A stretch of 64,000 nt of DNA from Lysobacter dokdonensis DS-58 (GTDB lineage: Bacteria > Pseudomonadota > Gammaproteobacteria > Xanthomonadales > Xanthomonadaceae), in the NCBI RefSeq assembly GCF_000770795.1, contig NZ_JRKJ01000007.1, positions 49,505 to 113,504 of the forward strand. The letters are read 5' to 3'. The translations under genes were made by a program, and so were the position numbers. The notes beneath the pieces were generated by a model. That model saw nothing but the letters and a program-made list of their open reading frames with translations. It was not told where the DNA came from and did not search any database. Positions within the stretch are counted from its first letter, which is position 1; each line of letters begins with the position of its first letter. Positions 47,088 to 55,846 of the stretch are shown here, piece after piece.

Positions 47088-47106
47088 GGGCCGCGACGTG
47101 CCGGTC

Positions 47107-49800
47107 TTACTTCTTCTTCGGTGCCACGAAGGCCAGCGGCATGCCCTTGCGCGCGGTCTTCTGCGCCGAGCACAGGCGGATCGCTTCGGCGGTCTGCTTG
47201 AGCTCCAGCGGGCCACCTTCGATCGACTTCATGCGGTCGGCGAAACGCGATTCGACATCCGCCGCCTCGGCCTCGCTGCACATGCCGGCCGAATACAGGC
47301 CGACCAGTGCCGCGCCCGCCGGCGCCAGGCGCGCCTCGAGCTCGCTGAAGTGCGCATCGACCCACTGGCGCAGCGCCGGACGGGTCTTCTCGCTGTCGGT
47401 CTGGCCGCCGACGATCGGGAAGATCTCGTTCCGACGCAGCAGGCCCTTTTCGAAGACGAGAGCCCGCGCACGTTCGGTGAGCTTGGCGTCTTCCGTCGAG
47501 CCCATCGCGGAGAGCATCTGCGAACGGATCGTCGGGTCCTGGCTCGCGCGGAAGTGCTTCTCGGCCGCGTCGAACGCTTCGCTGCCGCCCTCCTGCACCG
47601 CGACGTCGAGCGCGACGGCGCGCAGGTCCTTCGGCACCGCGTCGGCGTGCAACTGGCCGTCGCCGCCCAGGCCCAGCACCGCGCGGCCCTGCTTGCCCAT
47701 TTCGGCGCGGACCTGCGGGTCCTTCGCCGTCAGCGCGAACCAGTTCACCAGCGAGGCGCGCAACAGGCGGTCGTCGTCGGACTCGCCGTCCTTCGGCATC
47801 AGGCCCAGCGCGTTGAGGCGCGGGCGATAGATGTCGGCGGCCTTCGCGCGGAACGCGGTGCGCTCGGCATCGGAGGTCAGCAGCTGCTCGTCCATCCAGC
47901 CGATGGCGCTCATGCCGGCGGTCACCGTCTGGCGCACCTGCGCGGTCGTGAACTGCGGCAGCGCGGCCAGCAGCTCCTTCGGACCGATGTGGCCCGCGCC
48001 GTAGGCGGCGGTGATCGAATCGGCGTAAACGCGCTGTTCGCGTTCGTCGAGCTTGGCGAAGGAATCCGACAACGCCTTCTGGAACTTCGGCTCCAGCGCG
48101 AAACGGTAGTAACCGGCGCCGTGCGCGTTCGGCATCACCCACTGCGGGCACGACGTGGCCTGCGTGAGTTCGACGCGCGCGGACTGGCCCGTGACGATGC
48201 CCTTCTGTTCGCGGATCGTGCCGTTGTCCGCATAGCGCACGCTGAGCGGGATGCCCCACGTGATGTTCGCATTGGCCGACGAGCCGAGCGGGAGATAACG
48301 CTTCTGCGTCACGACGAGCGCGGGCTTGCCGGCACCGCACTCGACCGCGACGGTGACGAACGGGACGCCCGGCTGGTCGATGAAGCTCTTGAACGCCGCG
48401 TCCACCGCCGCCGGATCGTCGCTCTGCTTCGCCACCGAGGCGATCAGGTCGGCGCTCGTCGCGTTGCCGCGCGCGTGGTCGTGCAGATAGTTGCGGATGC
48501 CGGTGCGGAACTGGTCCTCGCCGATGTAGCGCTCGAACATGCCGAGCACCGCGCCGCCCTTCTGGTAGGTGATGCCGTCGAACGCCGACTGGATCTGCGT
48601 GAAGTCGTTGATCGGCTCATGCACGCGACGCGTGCTGGAAAGGCTGTCGGCGCCCATCGCACCGATGGCGCCTTCGAGCAGGCCGCGGTCGGTGTGGGCT
48701 TCGGGGCGCAACTGGCCGTGGATCTTGTTGCCCATCCACGTGGCGAAGGCTTCGTTGAGCCACAGGTCGTCCCACCAACGCATCGTGACCAGGTCGCCGA
48801 ACCACTGGTGCGCGAGTTCGTGCGCGCTGACGCCCCAGAACGACTGGCGCTGCGCCACCGAGGACTTCTCGTCGGGGAACATCAGGCTGTCGCGATAGAC
48901 GATCAGGCCCGCGTTCTCCATCGCACCGGCCCAGAAGTCGGGGGCGGCGACGTTGTCGAGCTTGTCGAACGGATACGGCGTGCCGAAGTAATCCTCGAGC
49001 GCCTTGACGATCGGCGGGGTGTTGGCCAGCGAGTACTGCATGCGGCCGCCCTGCCCCTTGGCCGCGACGCCGCGCAGCTTGATCGGCGTGGTGCGCGTGC
49101 CGTTCGGGCCGATGTCCGGGCCGGCCGGCACATCCCAGGGGCCGACGGCGAATGCGATGAGGTAACTCGGCAACGCTTCGGTGCGGTTGAAGGTGACCTT
49201 CTTCCAGCCGCCCGGCAGCGTTTCGGTTTTCGCTTCGGCGCTGTTGGCCACCGCGACGTCGTTCTCCGGAACGATCAGCGTGATGTCCCAGGGCTGCTTG
49301 AACGCGGGCTCGTCGAACGACGGGAACGTGTTGCGCGCGCCGATCGGTTCCATCTGCGTCACGACGTAATCGTTGCCGTCCGGCTTGACGCGGTACGCGC
49401 CCTGCAGTTCGCCGAACGGGGCTTCGTACGCGATTTCGATCACCACCTTGCCGGCGGGAATCTTGCTGGCGGCCTGGACCTTCAGCACGCCGGAGACATC
49501 GGCGGGGGTCGCGGTCAGCGCGATGCGCTTCTTGCCGACGATCGCTTCTGCCTTCGAGATCTTGAGGTCGCGGCCGTGCATCCAGAACGAATCGGTCGCC
49601 TCGGACACCTGCGCTTCGATGCGCGTGGTGCCGGTGAAGTGGGCCTGCTTCGGATCGAGCTTGAGTTCCAGCGACACCAGCGACGGCACCACGGTGCGCG
49701 GCAGGGGGCCCTTCGGGACGTCGGTGTTGTCGGCGGCATGCGCGAGGCCGAGCGAGGCGACCAGCGCGGTGGCGAGGAGACTGCGGCGAAGCATGGTCAT
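47107..49800 (-). CDS. Secreted M1 family metallo-aminopeptidase
   Basis: 897 residues with a signal peptide (MTMLRRSLLATALVASLGLAHA). The substrate motif GAMEN is at 292-296, zinc ligands His327 and His331 in HELAH, and Glu350 in WLNEAF, followed by the ERAP1-like C-terminal domain. It cleaves N-terminal residues from peptides, probably in the periplasm or outside. It lies 156 bases after a TonB-dependent receptor on the same strand, which suggests linked use of peptides. Confidence 0.95.
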   Translation of the reverse strand: MTMLRRSLLATALVASLGLAHAADNTDVPKGPLPRTVVPSLVSLELKLDPKQAHFTGTTRIEAQVSEATDSFWMHGRDLKISKAEAIVGKKRIALTATPADVSGVLKVQAASKIPAGKVVIEIAYEAPFGELQGAYRVKPDGNDYVVTQMEPIGARNTFPSFDEPAFKQPWDITLIVPENDVAVANSAEAKTETLPGGWKKVTFNRTEALPSYLIAFAVGPWDVPAGPDIGPNGTRTTPIKLRGVAAKGQGGRMQYSLANTPPIVKALEDYFGTPYPFDKLDNVAAPDFWAGAMENAGLIVYRDSLMFPDEKSSVAQRQSFWGVSAHELAHQWFGDLVTMRWWDDLWLNEAFATWMGNKIHGQLRPEAHTDRGLLEGAIGAMGADSLSSTRRVHEPINDFTQIQSAFDGITYQKGGAVLGMFERYIGEDQFRTGIRNYLHDHARGNATSADLIASVAKQSDDPAAVDAAFKSFIDQPGVPFVTVAVECGAGKPALVVTQKRYLPLGSSANANITWGIPLSVRYADNGTIREQKGIVTGQSARVELTQATSCPQWVMPNAHGAGYYRFALEPKFQKALSDSFAKLDEREQRVYADSITAAYGAGHIGPKELLAALPQFTTAQVRQTVTAGMSAIGWMDEQLLTSDAERTAFRAKAADIYRPRLNALGLMPKDGESDDDRLLRASLVNWFALTAKDPQVRAEMGKQGRAVLGLGGDGQLHADAVPKDLRAVALDVAVQEGGSEAFDAAEKHFRASQDPTIRSQMLSAMGSTEDAKLTERARALVFEKGLLRRNEIFPIVGGQTDSEKTRPALRQWVDAHFSELEARLAPAGAALVGLYSAGMCSEAEAADVESRFADRMKSIEGGPLELKQTAEAIRLCSAQKTARKGMPLAFVAPKKK

Positions 49801-49903
49801 GCAGGGGAACTCCAGGGACGAATCCGCCGAGAGTACGTCGGCCGTGCCGGAAGAACCCATGACGAAAGTCCTAGAGACCGCGACTCACGTCACCGCGCGC
49901 CCT

Positions 49904-49931
49904 GCCCTCCCCCGCATGAACGGGAGAGGGC
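49904..49931. repeat. Palindromic intergenic element after the TonB receptor gene
   Basis: GCCCTCCCCC (49904-49913) and GGGAGAGGGC (49922-49931) pair at nine of ten positions around an 8-base loop. CCCTC...GAGGG palindromes like this often occur as short dispersed repeats between genes in Xanthomonadaceae genomes; only one copy is in this window, so repeat status is inferred. It could also end the receptor transcript. Confidence 0.45.
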
Positions 49932-49956
49932 CGGGGATGCGTTCACGCCATGGGGA

Positions 49957-52797
49957 TCAGAACTTCTGCTGGTACTGCAGGTACAGGAAGCGCCCGATGT
50001 CGAAGCCGCCGTAGTAGTTGAAGCTGCTGTTGGGCTGGCTGTACATCGTGGGGCCGACCTTGTCGAAGACGTTGTTGGCACCGACCGACACGGTGGACTC
50101 CCACGGCGTCGACCAGCGGTACTGCATGTCGTTGAACGTGTTGGAACCCACGCGATTGCGGCCGACGACCTTGCCGTTGGTGTACGGCGCGGCGAAGTCG
50201 GGATCGCTGCACCCGTTGGACGTGCAGTCTTCGTACAACGCCGAGTAGTAGCGCAGGCCCCAGCGCACGCCGTGGTTGCCCAACGACCAGTCGGTGTTGA
50301 GGTTCGAGCGCACGCGGAAGTTGCCTGCCCACCCGGTGTACTGCGTGGCCACCTGCGCATCGCTGCTGACCTTGGCCTGGTAGTAGTCCACGTAGGTCGT
50401 GTCCCACGCGAGGCCCACCACGCCCCACGACTGCTCCGGGAAGCGGTACCGAACGCCGAAGTCGTAGCCCGCGGTTTCGAATGCCGCGATGTTGTCGACC
50501 GCGTAGCTCAGGCTTGTGACTTCGCCCGTCACCGCATCGCGGGTGAAGCGCGCGCAGCTGCTCGACACGTTGCGGACGTAGCAATCGTTGAGGATCGCAG
50601 TCGCGCTGTCGGCCACGATCGCGTTGTCGATGCTCACCCGCCACCAATCCAGGCTGACGTTGAGACCCTCGACTTCGCTCGGGCTGTACACGAACCCGAT
50701 GGTCGCCGTTTCCGACTCTTCCGGCTGCAGATCCGGATTGGAGCCCGACAGGAAAGGCATGTTCGACTGCGAGTTCGGACCGGCGGCTGGAATGCCGCCC
50801 TGCGCGATCTGCTGGTAACCCGGCGGCACCGCGGCGTCGCACGCCGGCGTGCCGCGCGCCGCTCCGTACCGCGAATCGCATGGGTCGGTATAGAAGACGA
50901 AGCTCTGGTTCTGCGGCCCGTACAGGTCGTTGATCGTCGGCGCGCGGAAGCCTTCGCCCCAGGTACCGCGCACCATCAGGTCGGCGATCGGCTTCCATTC
51001 CATGCCAACCTTGCTGTTGGTGGTCGCGCCGAACGAGCTGTAGTTCGAATAGCGCGACGACAGGTTGACCGCGAGGACCTGCGCGTAGGGCTTGTCGGCG
51101 AGCAGCGGGATGTTCGCTTCGGCGTAGAGCTCGTCGAGGTGGTACGCGCCACCGCTGTTGCCCGAGCCGAGGTTGGTCGACAGACCGGTCTGGCGCAGCG
51201 CGTCGGGCGAGAAGTTGCCGCGTTCGCGGCGGTGTTCGTAACCGACGGCCAGACCGAGGTCGCCTGCGGGCAGTTCCGCGAGGACGCCGGCGACGTTGGC
51301 GAACAGCGAGGTCGTTTCCGTTTCGCCGACGTCGTGGCCGATGGGCATCAGGTAGGACTGCAGCGCCGGATCGGCGAGCGAACCCACCACGCCGCTGCCG
51401 TACGGCGCGAGCGGATTCCACGGGATGCACTGGCCGGCGCCGTAGTTCGCGCCGTACATGATCGGCGCAGCCGCGGTGCCGCATTCCACGCGATTGGTCG
51501 CCGGGTTGAACCACGAGGCGCCCGTCGCGCGCTGCACGGCGGGAATCAGGAGGTTGCCGGTACTGTCCTTCACGGTGCGGAAGGTGTTCTGGAAGAAGCC
51601 GGTGTCGTACGTCCACGGCATGCCACCCGCGTCGAAGCGGCCTTCGAGCTTGACGCCGTAACGCTGCGTGGTGGCCTTGCTGTCGGTCACGCGCGGCACT
51701 TCCCACGTGCGGCGGAAGTAATGCACGTCGTTGCCGGTCGGGTTGAACCAGCTCTGGCCCGACAACAGGTTGCTGCCGGAGGATTGCCACGGATAACCGG
51801 CGATCTGCTGCATCGTGTCGCGGTGGTTGTAGAGCGCATCGACGACGAGGGTGAGGTGTTCGTTGAGGTCGACGCCCGCGTTGGCGAACACCGAGGTGCG
51901 TTCCATGCCCGTCATCAACGACATCTGCGCGTTGGGCTCGGCATAGTCGGCGGAGGTGTACGGACGGTAGCTCGCCAGGTCGCGCGGGTCGCCGCTGGCA
52001 TACGTCAGCCACGTCGACGGATTGGTGCGGCCAATGCGCAGCACGCCCTTCTCGGAGACGGCGCTGTTGGTGCCGTCGGCGGTGAACGCGCGGTCCTTCG
52101 CCCACACCGGGTCTTCCACCGCGTGCGCGACGCCCGCGGTGATCCAGCCACGGTCGTTGGTCAACCCGAAGGTTGCGTCGTAGGACTGCTTGCGCCCGTC
52201 GCCCACGTCGTATTCGCCGAGGTAGACATTGGCTTCGCCACCGTCGAACCGGCGACGCGTGATGATGTTGACGACGCCGGCGATCGCGTCGGAGCCGTAG
52301 ATCGACGAGGCGCCGTCCTTCAGGATCTCGATGCGTTCGACGACGGCGGTCGGGATCTGCGAAACGTCGGAGTAGCCGCTCGTCGTGGTGCCGAGGCGCT
52401 GGCCGTCGAGCAGGATCAGCGTGCGCTGCGGGCCGAGGTCGCGCATCGAAATGTAGGACCCGCCGACGTTCTCGCCGCTCGACAGCGCGTCGGCACGACT
52501 GATGGCGGGCGAACCGATGGCGGTCGACGACTGCAGGATGTCGGCGACGGACTGCAGGCCCATGCGCTGCATCTCGACGCGCGAGATGACCTGGACGGGC
52601 TGGACGGTTTCCACGTCCACCGCACGCGCGATGCGCGAACCGGTGACGGTGACGGTCTGGAGGGTGGCGGGCGCGGGGGTGCCTTCGGCGTCTGCGGCAG
52701 CAGGGGCGTCCTGCGCGTGGAGCGGCAGGACGACGGCGAATGTCGCGCCCGCGAATAGGGCGCGACAAATGGCGTCGCGCAGCATCGTGCGTGTCAT
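49957..52797 (-). CDS. TonB-dependent receptor
   Basis: 946 residues. Signal peptide to about residue 28 (ends LPLHAQ), a TonB-box-like TLQTVTVTGSRI near 42, a plug domain (VERIEILKDGASSIYGSDAIAGVVNIITRRR), a 22-strand barrel and a C-terminal Phe. Substrate unknown; the plug style is that of large Xanthomonadaceae receptors for peptides or carbohydrates. GGAGAG lies before the ATG at 52797. The secreted M1 peptidase follows on the same strand. Confidence 0.95.
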   Translation of the reverse strand: MTRTMLRDAICRALFAGATFAVVLPLHAQDAPAAADAEGTPAPATLQTVTVTGSRIARAVDVETVQPVQVISRVEMQRMGLQSVADILQSSTAIGSPAISRADALSSGENVGGSYISMRDLGPQRTLILLDGQRLGTTTSGYSDVSQIPTAVVERIEILKDGASSIYGSDAIAGVVNIITRRRFDGGEANVYLGEYDVGDGRKQSYDATFGLTNDRGWITAGVAHAVEDPVWAKDRAFTADGTNSAVSEKGVLRIGRTNPSTWLTYASGDPRDLASYRPYTSADYAEPNAQMSLMTGMERTSVFANAGVDLNEHLTLVVDALYNHRDTMQQIAGYPWQSSGSNLLSGQSWFNPTGNDVHYFRRTWEVPRVTDSKATTQRYGVKLEGRFDAGGMPWTYDTGFFQNTFRTVKDSTGNLLIPAVQRATGASWFNPATNRVECGTAAAPIMYGANYGAGQCIPWNPLAPYGSGVVGSLADPALQSYLMPIGHDVGETETTSLFANVAGVLAELPAGDLGLAVGYEHRRERGNFSPDALRQTGLSTNLGSGNSGGAYHLDELYAEANIPLLADKPYAQVLAVNLSSRYSNYSSFGATTNSKVGMEWKPIADLMVRGTWGEGFRAPTINDLYGPQNQSFVFYTDPCDSRYGAARGTPACDAAVPPGYQQIAQGGIPAAGPNSQSNMPFLSGSNPDLQPEESETATIGFVYSPSEVEGLNVSLDWWRVSIDNAIVADSATAILNDCYVRNVSSSCARFTRDAVTGEVTSLSYAVDNIAAFETAGYDFGVRYRFPEQSWGVVGLAWDTTYVDYYQAKVSSDAQVATQYTGWAGNFRVRSNLNTDWSLGNHGVRWGLRYYSALYEDCTSNGCSDPDFAAPYTNGKVVGRNRVGSNTFNDMQYRWSTPWESTVSVGANNVFDKVGPTMYSQPNSSFNYYGGFDIGRFLYLQYQQKF

Positions 52798-52890
52798 GGG
52801 TCTCTCCGGTCTGTGTTTGGCCGCGATTGCGGCGGCCAACGGACGTTACAAATCCGTTCGACCCATGAGCGGAGGAATGACGCGCTTAAC

Positions 52891-52929
52891 GTCGGAGAGC
52901 TTTCACCGGTTTCCGCCGAAAGCTCCGAC
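52891..52929 (-). terminator. Hairpin between ahpD and the TonB receptor gene
   Basis: Arms 52891-52904 and 52918-52929 form a 12-bp stem with a 2-base bulge and a 13-base loop, 10 bases after the ahpD stop. No T-run follows. It probably closes the ahpC-ahpD message. Confidence 0.45.
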
Positions 52930-52939
52930 CATGATTGGA

Positions 52940-53473
52940 TCAATCCGCGCTTTGTTCCAACGTGACCGCCACCGCGTGCAGCACCGCCGCGATCTTCAGC
53001 GCGCTTTGCACGCCCTGCGCGCTGATATCGTGCATGCGCAGCGTGCGTTCGTGCGAATCCAGGCAGGCGCCGCAGCCGTTGATGGCCGACACCGCGAGCG
53101 AGGCGAGTTCGAAGGTCATCTTGTCGACGCCCGGGCTGGCCATGACGTTCATGCGCAGGCCGGCGCGCATCGTGCCGTACTCGTCGTTGTGGATCAGGTG
53201 CGTGGCGCGGTAATAGATGTTGTTCATCGCCATGATCGCGGCCGCGGCGCGGGCACCGTTCAATTCTTCCGGCGAGAGCTGTTCGGCGGCGAAGGCTTCG
53301 ATGGCCGACACGAGCGGGCGGTGGCGCGCGGCGATCGCGCAGGCCAGCGCGATGACGCGGATGCGCTTGGCGTCGAGGCCCGCGGCGCCGGTTTCGCTCA
53401 GCACCGAGTCGAGGTTGAGCTTGAGATCCTTCGCGTAGTCGGGAAGCGTGTTGCGCAATTCCTGCAAATTCAT
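52940..53473 (-). CDS. ahpD: Alkyl hydroperoxide reductase AhpD
   Basis: 177-residue member of the carboxymuconolactone decarboxylase superfamily. The redox pair is Cys134-Cys137 in NGCGACLDSH, with Glu122 and His141 in the spacing seen in mycobacterial AhpD. It probably recycles the adjacent peroxiredoxin, as no ahpF is in the window. A terminator-like hairpin separates it from ahpC; GGAG lies 9 bases before the ATG. Confidence 0.94.
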   Translation of the reverse strand: MNLQELRNTLPDYAKDLKLNLDSVLSETGAAGLDAKRIRVIALACAIAARHRPLVSAIEAFAAEQLSPEELNGARAAAAIMAMNNIYYRATHLIHNDEYGTMRAGLRMNVMASPGVDKMTFELASLAVSAINGCGACLDSHERTLRMHDISAQGVQSALKIAAVLHAVAVTLEQSAD

Positions 53474-53490
53474 TTTTCAGTGCTCCGGAT

Positions 53491-53521
53491 AAAACCGTGG
53501 CCGGGGGTCGCCCGGCCACGG
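53491..53521 (-). terminator. Terminator-like hairpin between ahpC and ahpD
   Basis: Perfect 11-bp stem CCGTGGCCGGG/CCCGGCCACGG with a 5-base loop, followed on the minus strand by TTTT (complement of 53491-53494). It lies 45 bases after the ahpC stop. It could end most transcripts after ahpC and let a fraction continue into ahpD, giving more AhpC than AhpD. Confidence 0.65.
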
Positions 53522-53565
53522 TGGGTCCCGCTTCGAGGGGGAGGCGGTCTTACATCACGCGCGGA

Positions 53566-54102
53566 TCAGGCGACCTTGAGGGTGTCGTCGCCCTGCTTCC
53601 AGTTGCACGGGCACAGCTCGTCGGTCTGCAGCGCGTCGAGCACGCGCAGCACTTCTTCCGGGTTGCGGCCGACGGAACCGGCGGTCACGTAGACGAACTG
53701 GATCTCGCCGTTCGGGTCGACGATGAACGTCGCGCGCTGCGCAACGCCGTCGGAACCCAGGATGCCCAGCGCCGAGGTCAGCTCGCGCTTGATGTCGGCC
53801 AGCATCGGGAAGGGCAGGCTGTTGAGGTCCTTGTGGTGCGTGCGCCAGGCGTGGTGCACGAACTCGCTGTCGGTCGACCCGGTCAGCAGCTGCGCGTCAC
53901 GGTCCTTGAAGGCCTGGTCGAGCTTGGCGAAACCGGTGATTTCCGTCGGGCACACGAAGGTGAAGTCCTTCGGGTAGAAGAACACGACCAGCCACTTGCC
54001 CTTGTACGTGTTGTTGTCGATGTCCACGAACGCGTTGTTCAGGTCGTTCGAGACGGTGGCCTTGAGGTTGAACTGGGGGAACTTGTCGCCGACGGTCAAC
54101 AT
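53566..54102 (-). CDS. ahpC: Alkyl hydroperoxide reductase AhpC (peroxiredoxin)
   Basis: 178 residues, typical 2-Cys type: peroxidatic Cys51 in FVCPTE and C-terminal Cys164 and Cys166 in ELCPCNW. It reduces hydrogen peroxide and organic peroxides. AGGAG lies 10 bases before the ATG. It is divergent from oxyR with a 150-base gap that carries an OxyR-type site, and ahpD follows. This is the standard peroxide module of xanthomonads. Confidence 0.96.
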   Translation of the reverse strand: MLTVGDKFPQFNLKATVSNDLNNAFVDIDNNTYKGKWLVVFFYPKDFTFVCPTEITGFAKLDQAFKDRDAQLLTGSTDSEFVHHAWRTHHKDLNSLPFPMLADIKRELTSALGILGSDGVAQRATFIVDPNGEIQFVYVTAGSVGRNPEEVLRVLDALQTDELCPCNWKQGDDTLKVA

Positions 54103-54148
54103 GCGGGAGTGCTCCTAAAGTGCACAGGGGAAAGAGGGGAGATTGGGG

Positions 54149-54172
54149 TCGCCGGGTGCGGACCCCCGGCGA
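54149..54172 (-). promoter_or_regulatory. Hairpin in the ahpC leader region
   Basis: 8-bp stem TCGCCGGG/CCCGGCGA with an 8-base loop, about 50 bases before the ahpC ATG. It would be in the 5' untranslated part if transcription starts near the OxyR site. Role unknown. Confidence 0.4.
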
Positions 54173-54230
54173 AGAACAGGCAGTTTGCCGTTCGTCGCCC
54201 GATACGGCAAGTCGATTGTTACGATGCAGA

Positions 54231-54249
54231 CGATAGGTATAGGCTATCG
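54231..54249. promoter_or_regulatory. OxyR operator-like site
   Basis: CGATAG, 7 bases, CTATCG (54231-54236 and 54244-54249), which contains the OxyR half-pattern ATAG-N7-CTAT. It ends 3 bases before the oxyR ATG, so OxyR bound here could repress its own gene and activate the divergent ahpC. A second ATAG-N7-CTAT pair 22 bases upstream is poorly matched (CGAT only). Confidence 0.65.
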
Positions 54250-54252
54250 GTC

Positions 54253-55215
54253 ATGAACCTCCGCGATCTGCGCTACCTGGTGGCTCTCGCCGACCACAAG
54301 CACTTCGGCCGCGCGGCCGAGGCCAGCTTCGTCAGCCAGCCGACGTTGTCGACGCAGATCCGCAAGCTGGAGGAAGAACTCGGCGTGGCGCTGGTCGAAC
54401 GCGCCCCGCGCAAGGTGATGCTCACGCCCGCCGGCCGCGACATCGCCGACCGCGCGCGCCGCATCGTCGCGGAAGTCGAACAGATGCGCGAAGCCGCGCG
54501 CCGCAGCCGCGACCCCGAAGCGGGGACCGTGCGCCTCGGCTTGTTCCCGACGCTGGGGCCTTACTTGTTGCCGCATGTCGTGCCGCGCATCCGCGCGCAG
54601 TTCCCGAAGCTCGAACTACTGCTCGTGGAGGAAAAGAGCGACGTGATCCTCTCGCGCCTGCGCGAAGGCAAACTCGACGCGGGCCTGCTCGCGCTGCCGG
54701 TGCACGACGATCAACTGCACGTGCAATTCCTGTTCGAGGAACCCTTCCTGCTCGCGGTGCCGGAAACCCACCACCTCGCGAAGCGCAAGCAACTGGCGCT
54801 GGCCGACCTGGCCGACGAACGCCTGCTCCTGCTCGAAGACGGTCATTGCCTGCGCGACCAGGCATTGGACGTGTGCCAGCTCGCGGGGGCCGGCGAGATG
54901 CGCGATTTCCAGGCGACGAGCCTGGAAACGCTGCGCCAGATGGTCGCCGCGAATGTCGGCGTGACCTTGTTGCCCACGCTCGCGGTGAAGCCGCCGGTCG
55001 CACGGTCGATGGACATCCACCTGATTCCGTTCCGCGACACGAACCCGAGCCGCAGGATCGCGATGGTGTGGCGCAAGAGTTCGGCGATGGGCGCGTTCCT
55101 CGAACGCCTTGCGCAAGTCTTCTGCACGCTGCCGCCGGAACTGTTCACGCCGACGTCCGAGCTCGCTCCCCCGCCGCCCGCCAAACGCCCGGAGGCGAAA
55201 GGCAAACGCGCATGA
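54253..55215 (+). CDS. oxyR: Hydrogen peroxide-sensing regulator OxyR
   Basis: LysR-type regulator of 320 residues: N-terminal HTH (NLRDLRYLVALADHKHFGRAA) and a sensing domain with Cys199 and Cys208 in GHCLRDQALDVC, the same numbers as in E. coli. The disulfide between them switches it on. The C-terminus is extended with Pro/Lys. Divergent from ahpC. The next gene begins at, or shortly after, its stop. Confidence 0.97.
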   Translation: MNLRDLRYLVALADHKHFGRAAEASFVSQPTLSTQIRKLEEELGVALVERAPRKVMLTPAGRDIADRARRIVAEVEQMREAARRSRDPEAGTVRLGLFPTLGPYLLPHVVPRIRAQFPKLELLLVEEKSDVILSRLREGKLDAGLLALPVHDDQLHVQFLFEEPFLLAVPETHHLAKRKQLALADLADERLLLLEDGHCLRDQALDVCQLAGAGEMRDFQATSLETLRQMVAANVGVTLLPTLAVKPPVARSMDIHLIPFRDTNPSRRIAMVWRKSSAMGAFLERLAQVFCTLPPELFTPTSELAPPPPAKRPEAKGKRA

Positions 55216-55239
55216 GCCTCCGCAAGTGGGCCGGTCCTC

Positions 55240-55845
55240 GTGGTCATCGCCGCCATCGCCTTCTGGTGGTGGCATCGCACGCCCGATGCGCCGGCTGCCG
55301 TCGCCGGTGCGACGGTGTCGTGCCCGCCGCCGCCGCGCGTCATCGCGGGGGAAGCACCGTTGCAAAGCCCGGTGCCCGACGGGTTCGGCGCCATCCCCCT
55401 GCAACCGGCACGCCTGCGGCCGCTCGCGGGGTTCAGCGTCGATGCGCGCGTGCTGTCGCGCGAGGACTACGCACTCGGCCGCGAATCCGATCTCTCTCCC
55501 ACCGATCTCGCGCTCGGCTGGGGCCGCATGCGCGACGACGCGGTGCTCGACCACCTGTCGATCGATCAGTCGAACCGCTGGTACCACTATCGTTGGCGCG
55601 GCGACCCGCCGATTCCCGTGCGCGAGATCGTCCGCTCCAGCGCGAACATGCACATGATTCCCGCCGACGGCAACGCGGCGCGTGCGCTCGCGCAGGTGCG
55701 CGCCGGCGACAACGTGCGCATCGACGGCTGGCTGGTCGAAGCCGACGCCCCCGATGGCTGGCGCTGGCGCAGCTCGCTCACGCGCGAGGACAGCGGCAGC
55801 GGCGCCTGCGAAGTCGTCTACGTGTGTTCGATTTCGCGCGAGTGA
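55240..55845 (+). CDS. Membrane-anchored protein of unknown function, start unclear
   Basis: 201 residues from a GTG at 55240: a membrane span (VIAAIAFWWW) and a periplasmic domain with two Cys near the C-terminus. Family not recognised. An ATG at 55212 overlaps the oxyR stop by ATGA, as is usual here, and encodes MSLRKWAG, but it is one base out of frame with the rest. Joining the two would give a normal anchor (MSLRKWAG plus VLVVIAAIAFWWW), so a one-base frameshift or sequencing error is likely. It ends one base before the convergent gene. Confidence 0.65.
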   Translation: MVIAAIAFWWWHRTPDAPAAVAGATVSCPPPPRVIAGEAPLQSPVPDGFGAIPLQPARLRPLAGFSVDARVLSREDYALGRESDLSPTDLALGWGRMRDDAVLDHLSIDQSNRWYHYRWRGDPPIPVREIVRSSANMHMIPADGNAARALAQVRAGDNVRIDGWLVEADAPDGWRWRSSLTREDSGSGACEVVYVCSISRE

Positions 55846-55846
55846 G

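Noticed and set aside
46870..52758. Plus-strand open frame of 1962 codons opposite prmC, the M1 peptidase and the TonB receptor
   Set aside because: It spans three genuine minus-strand genes and their spacers and shows no domain; an antisense shadow of codon bias.
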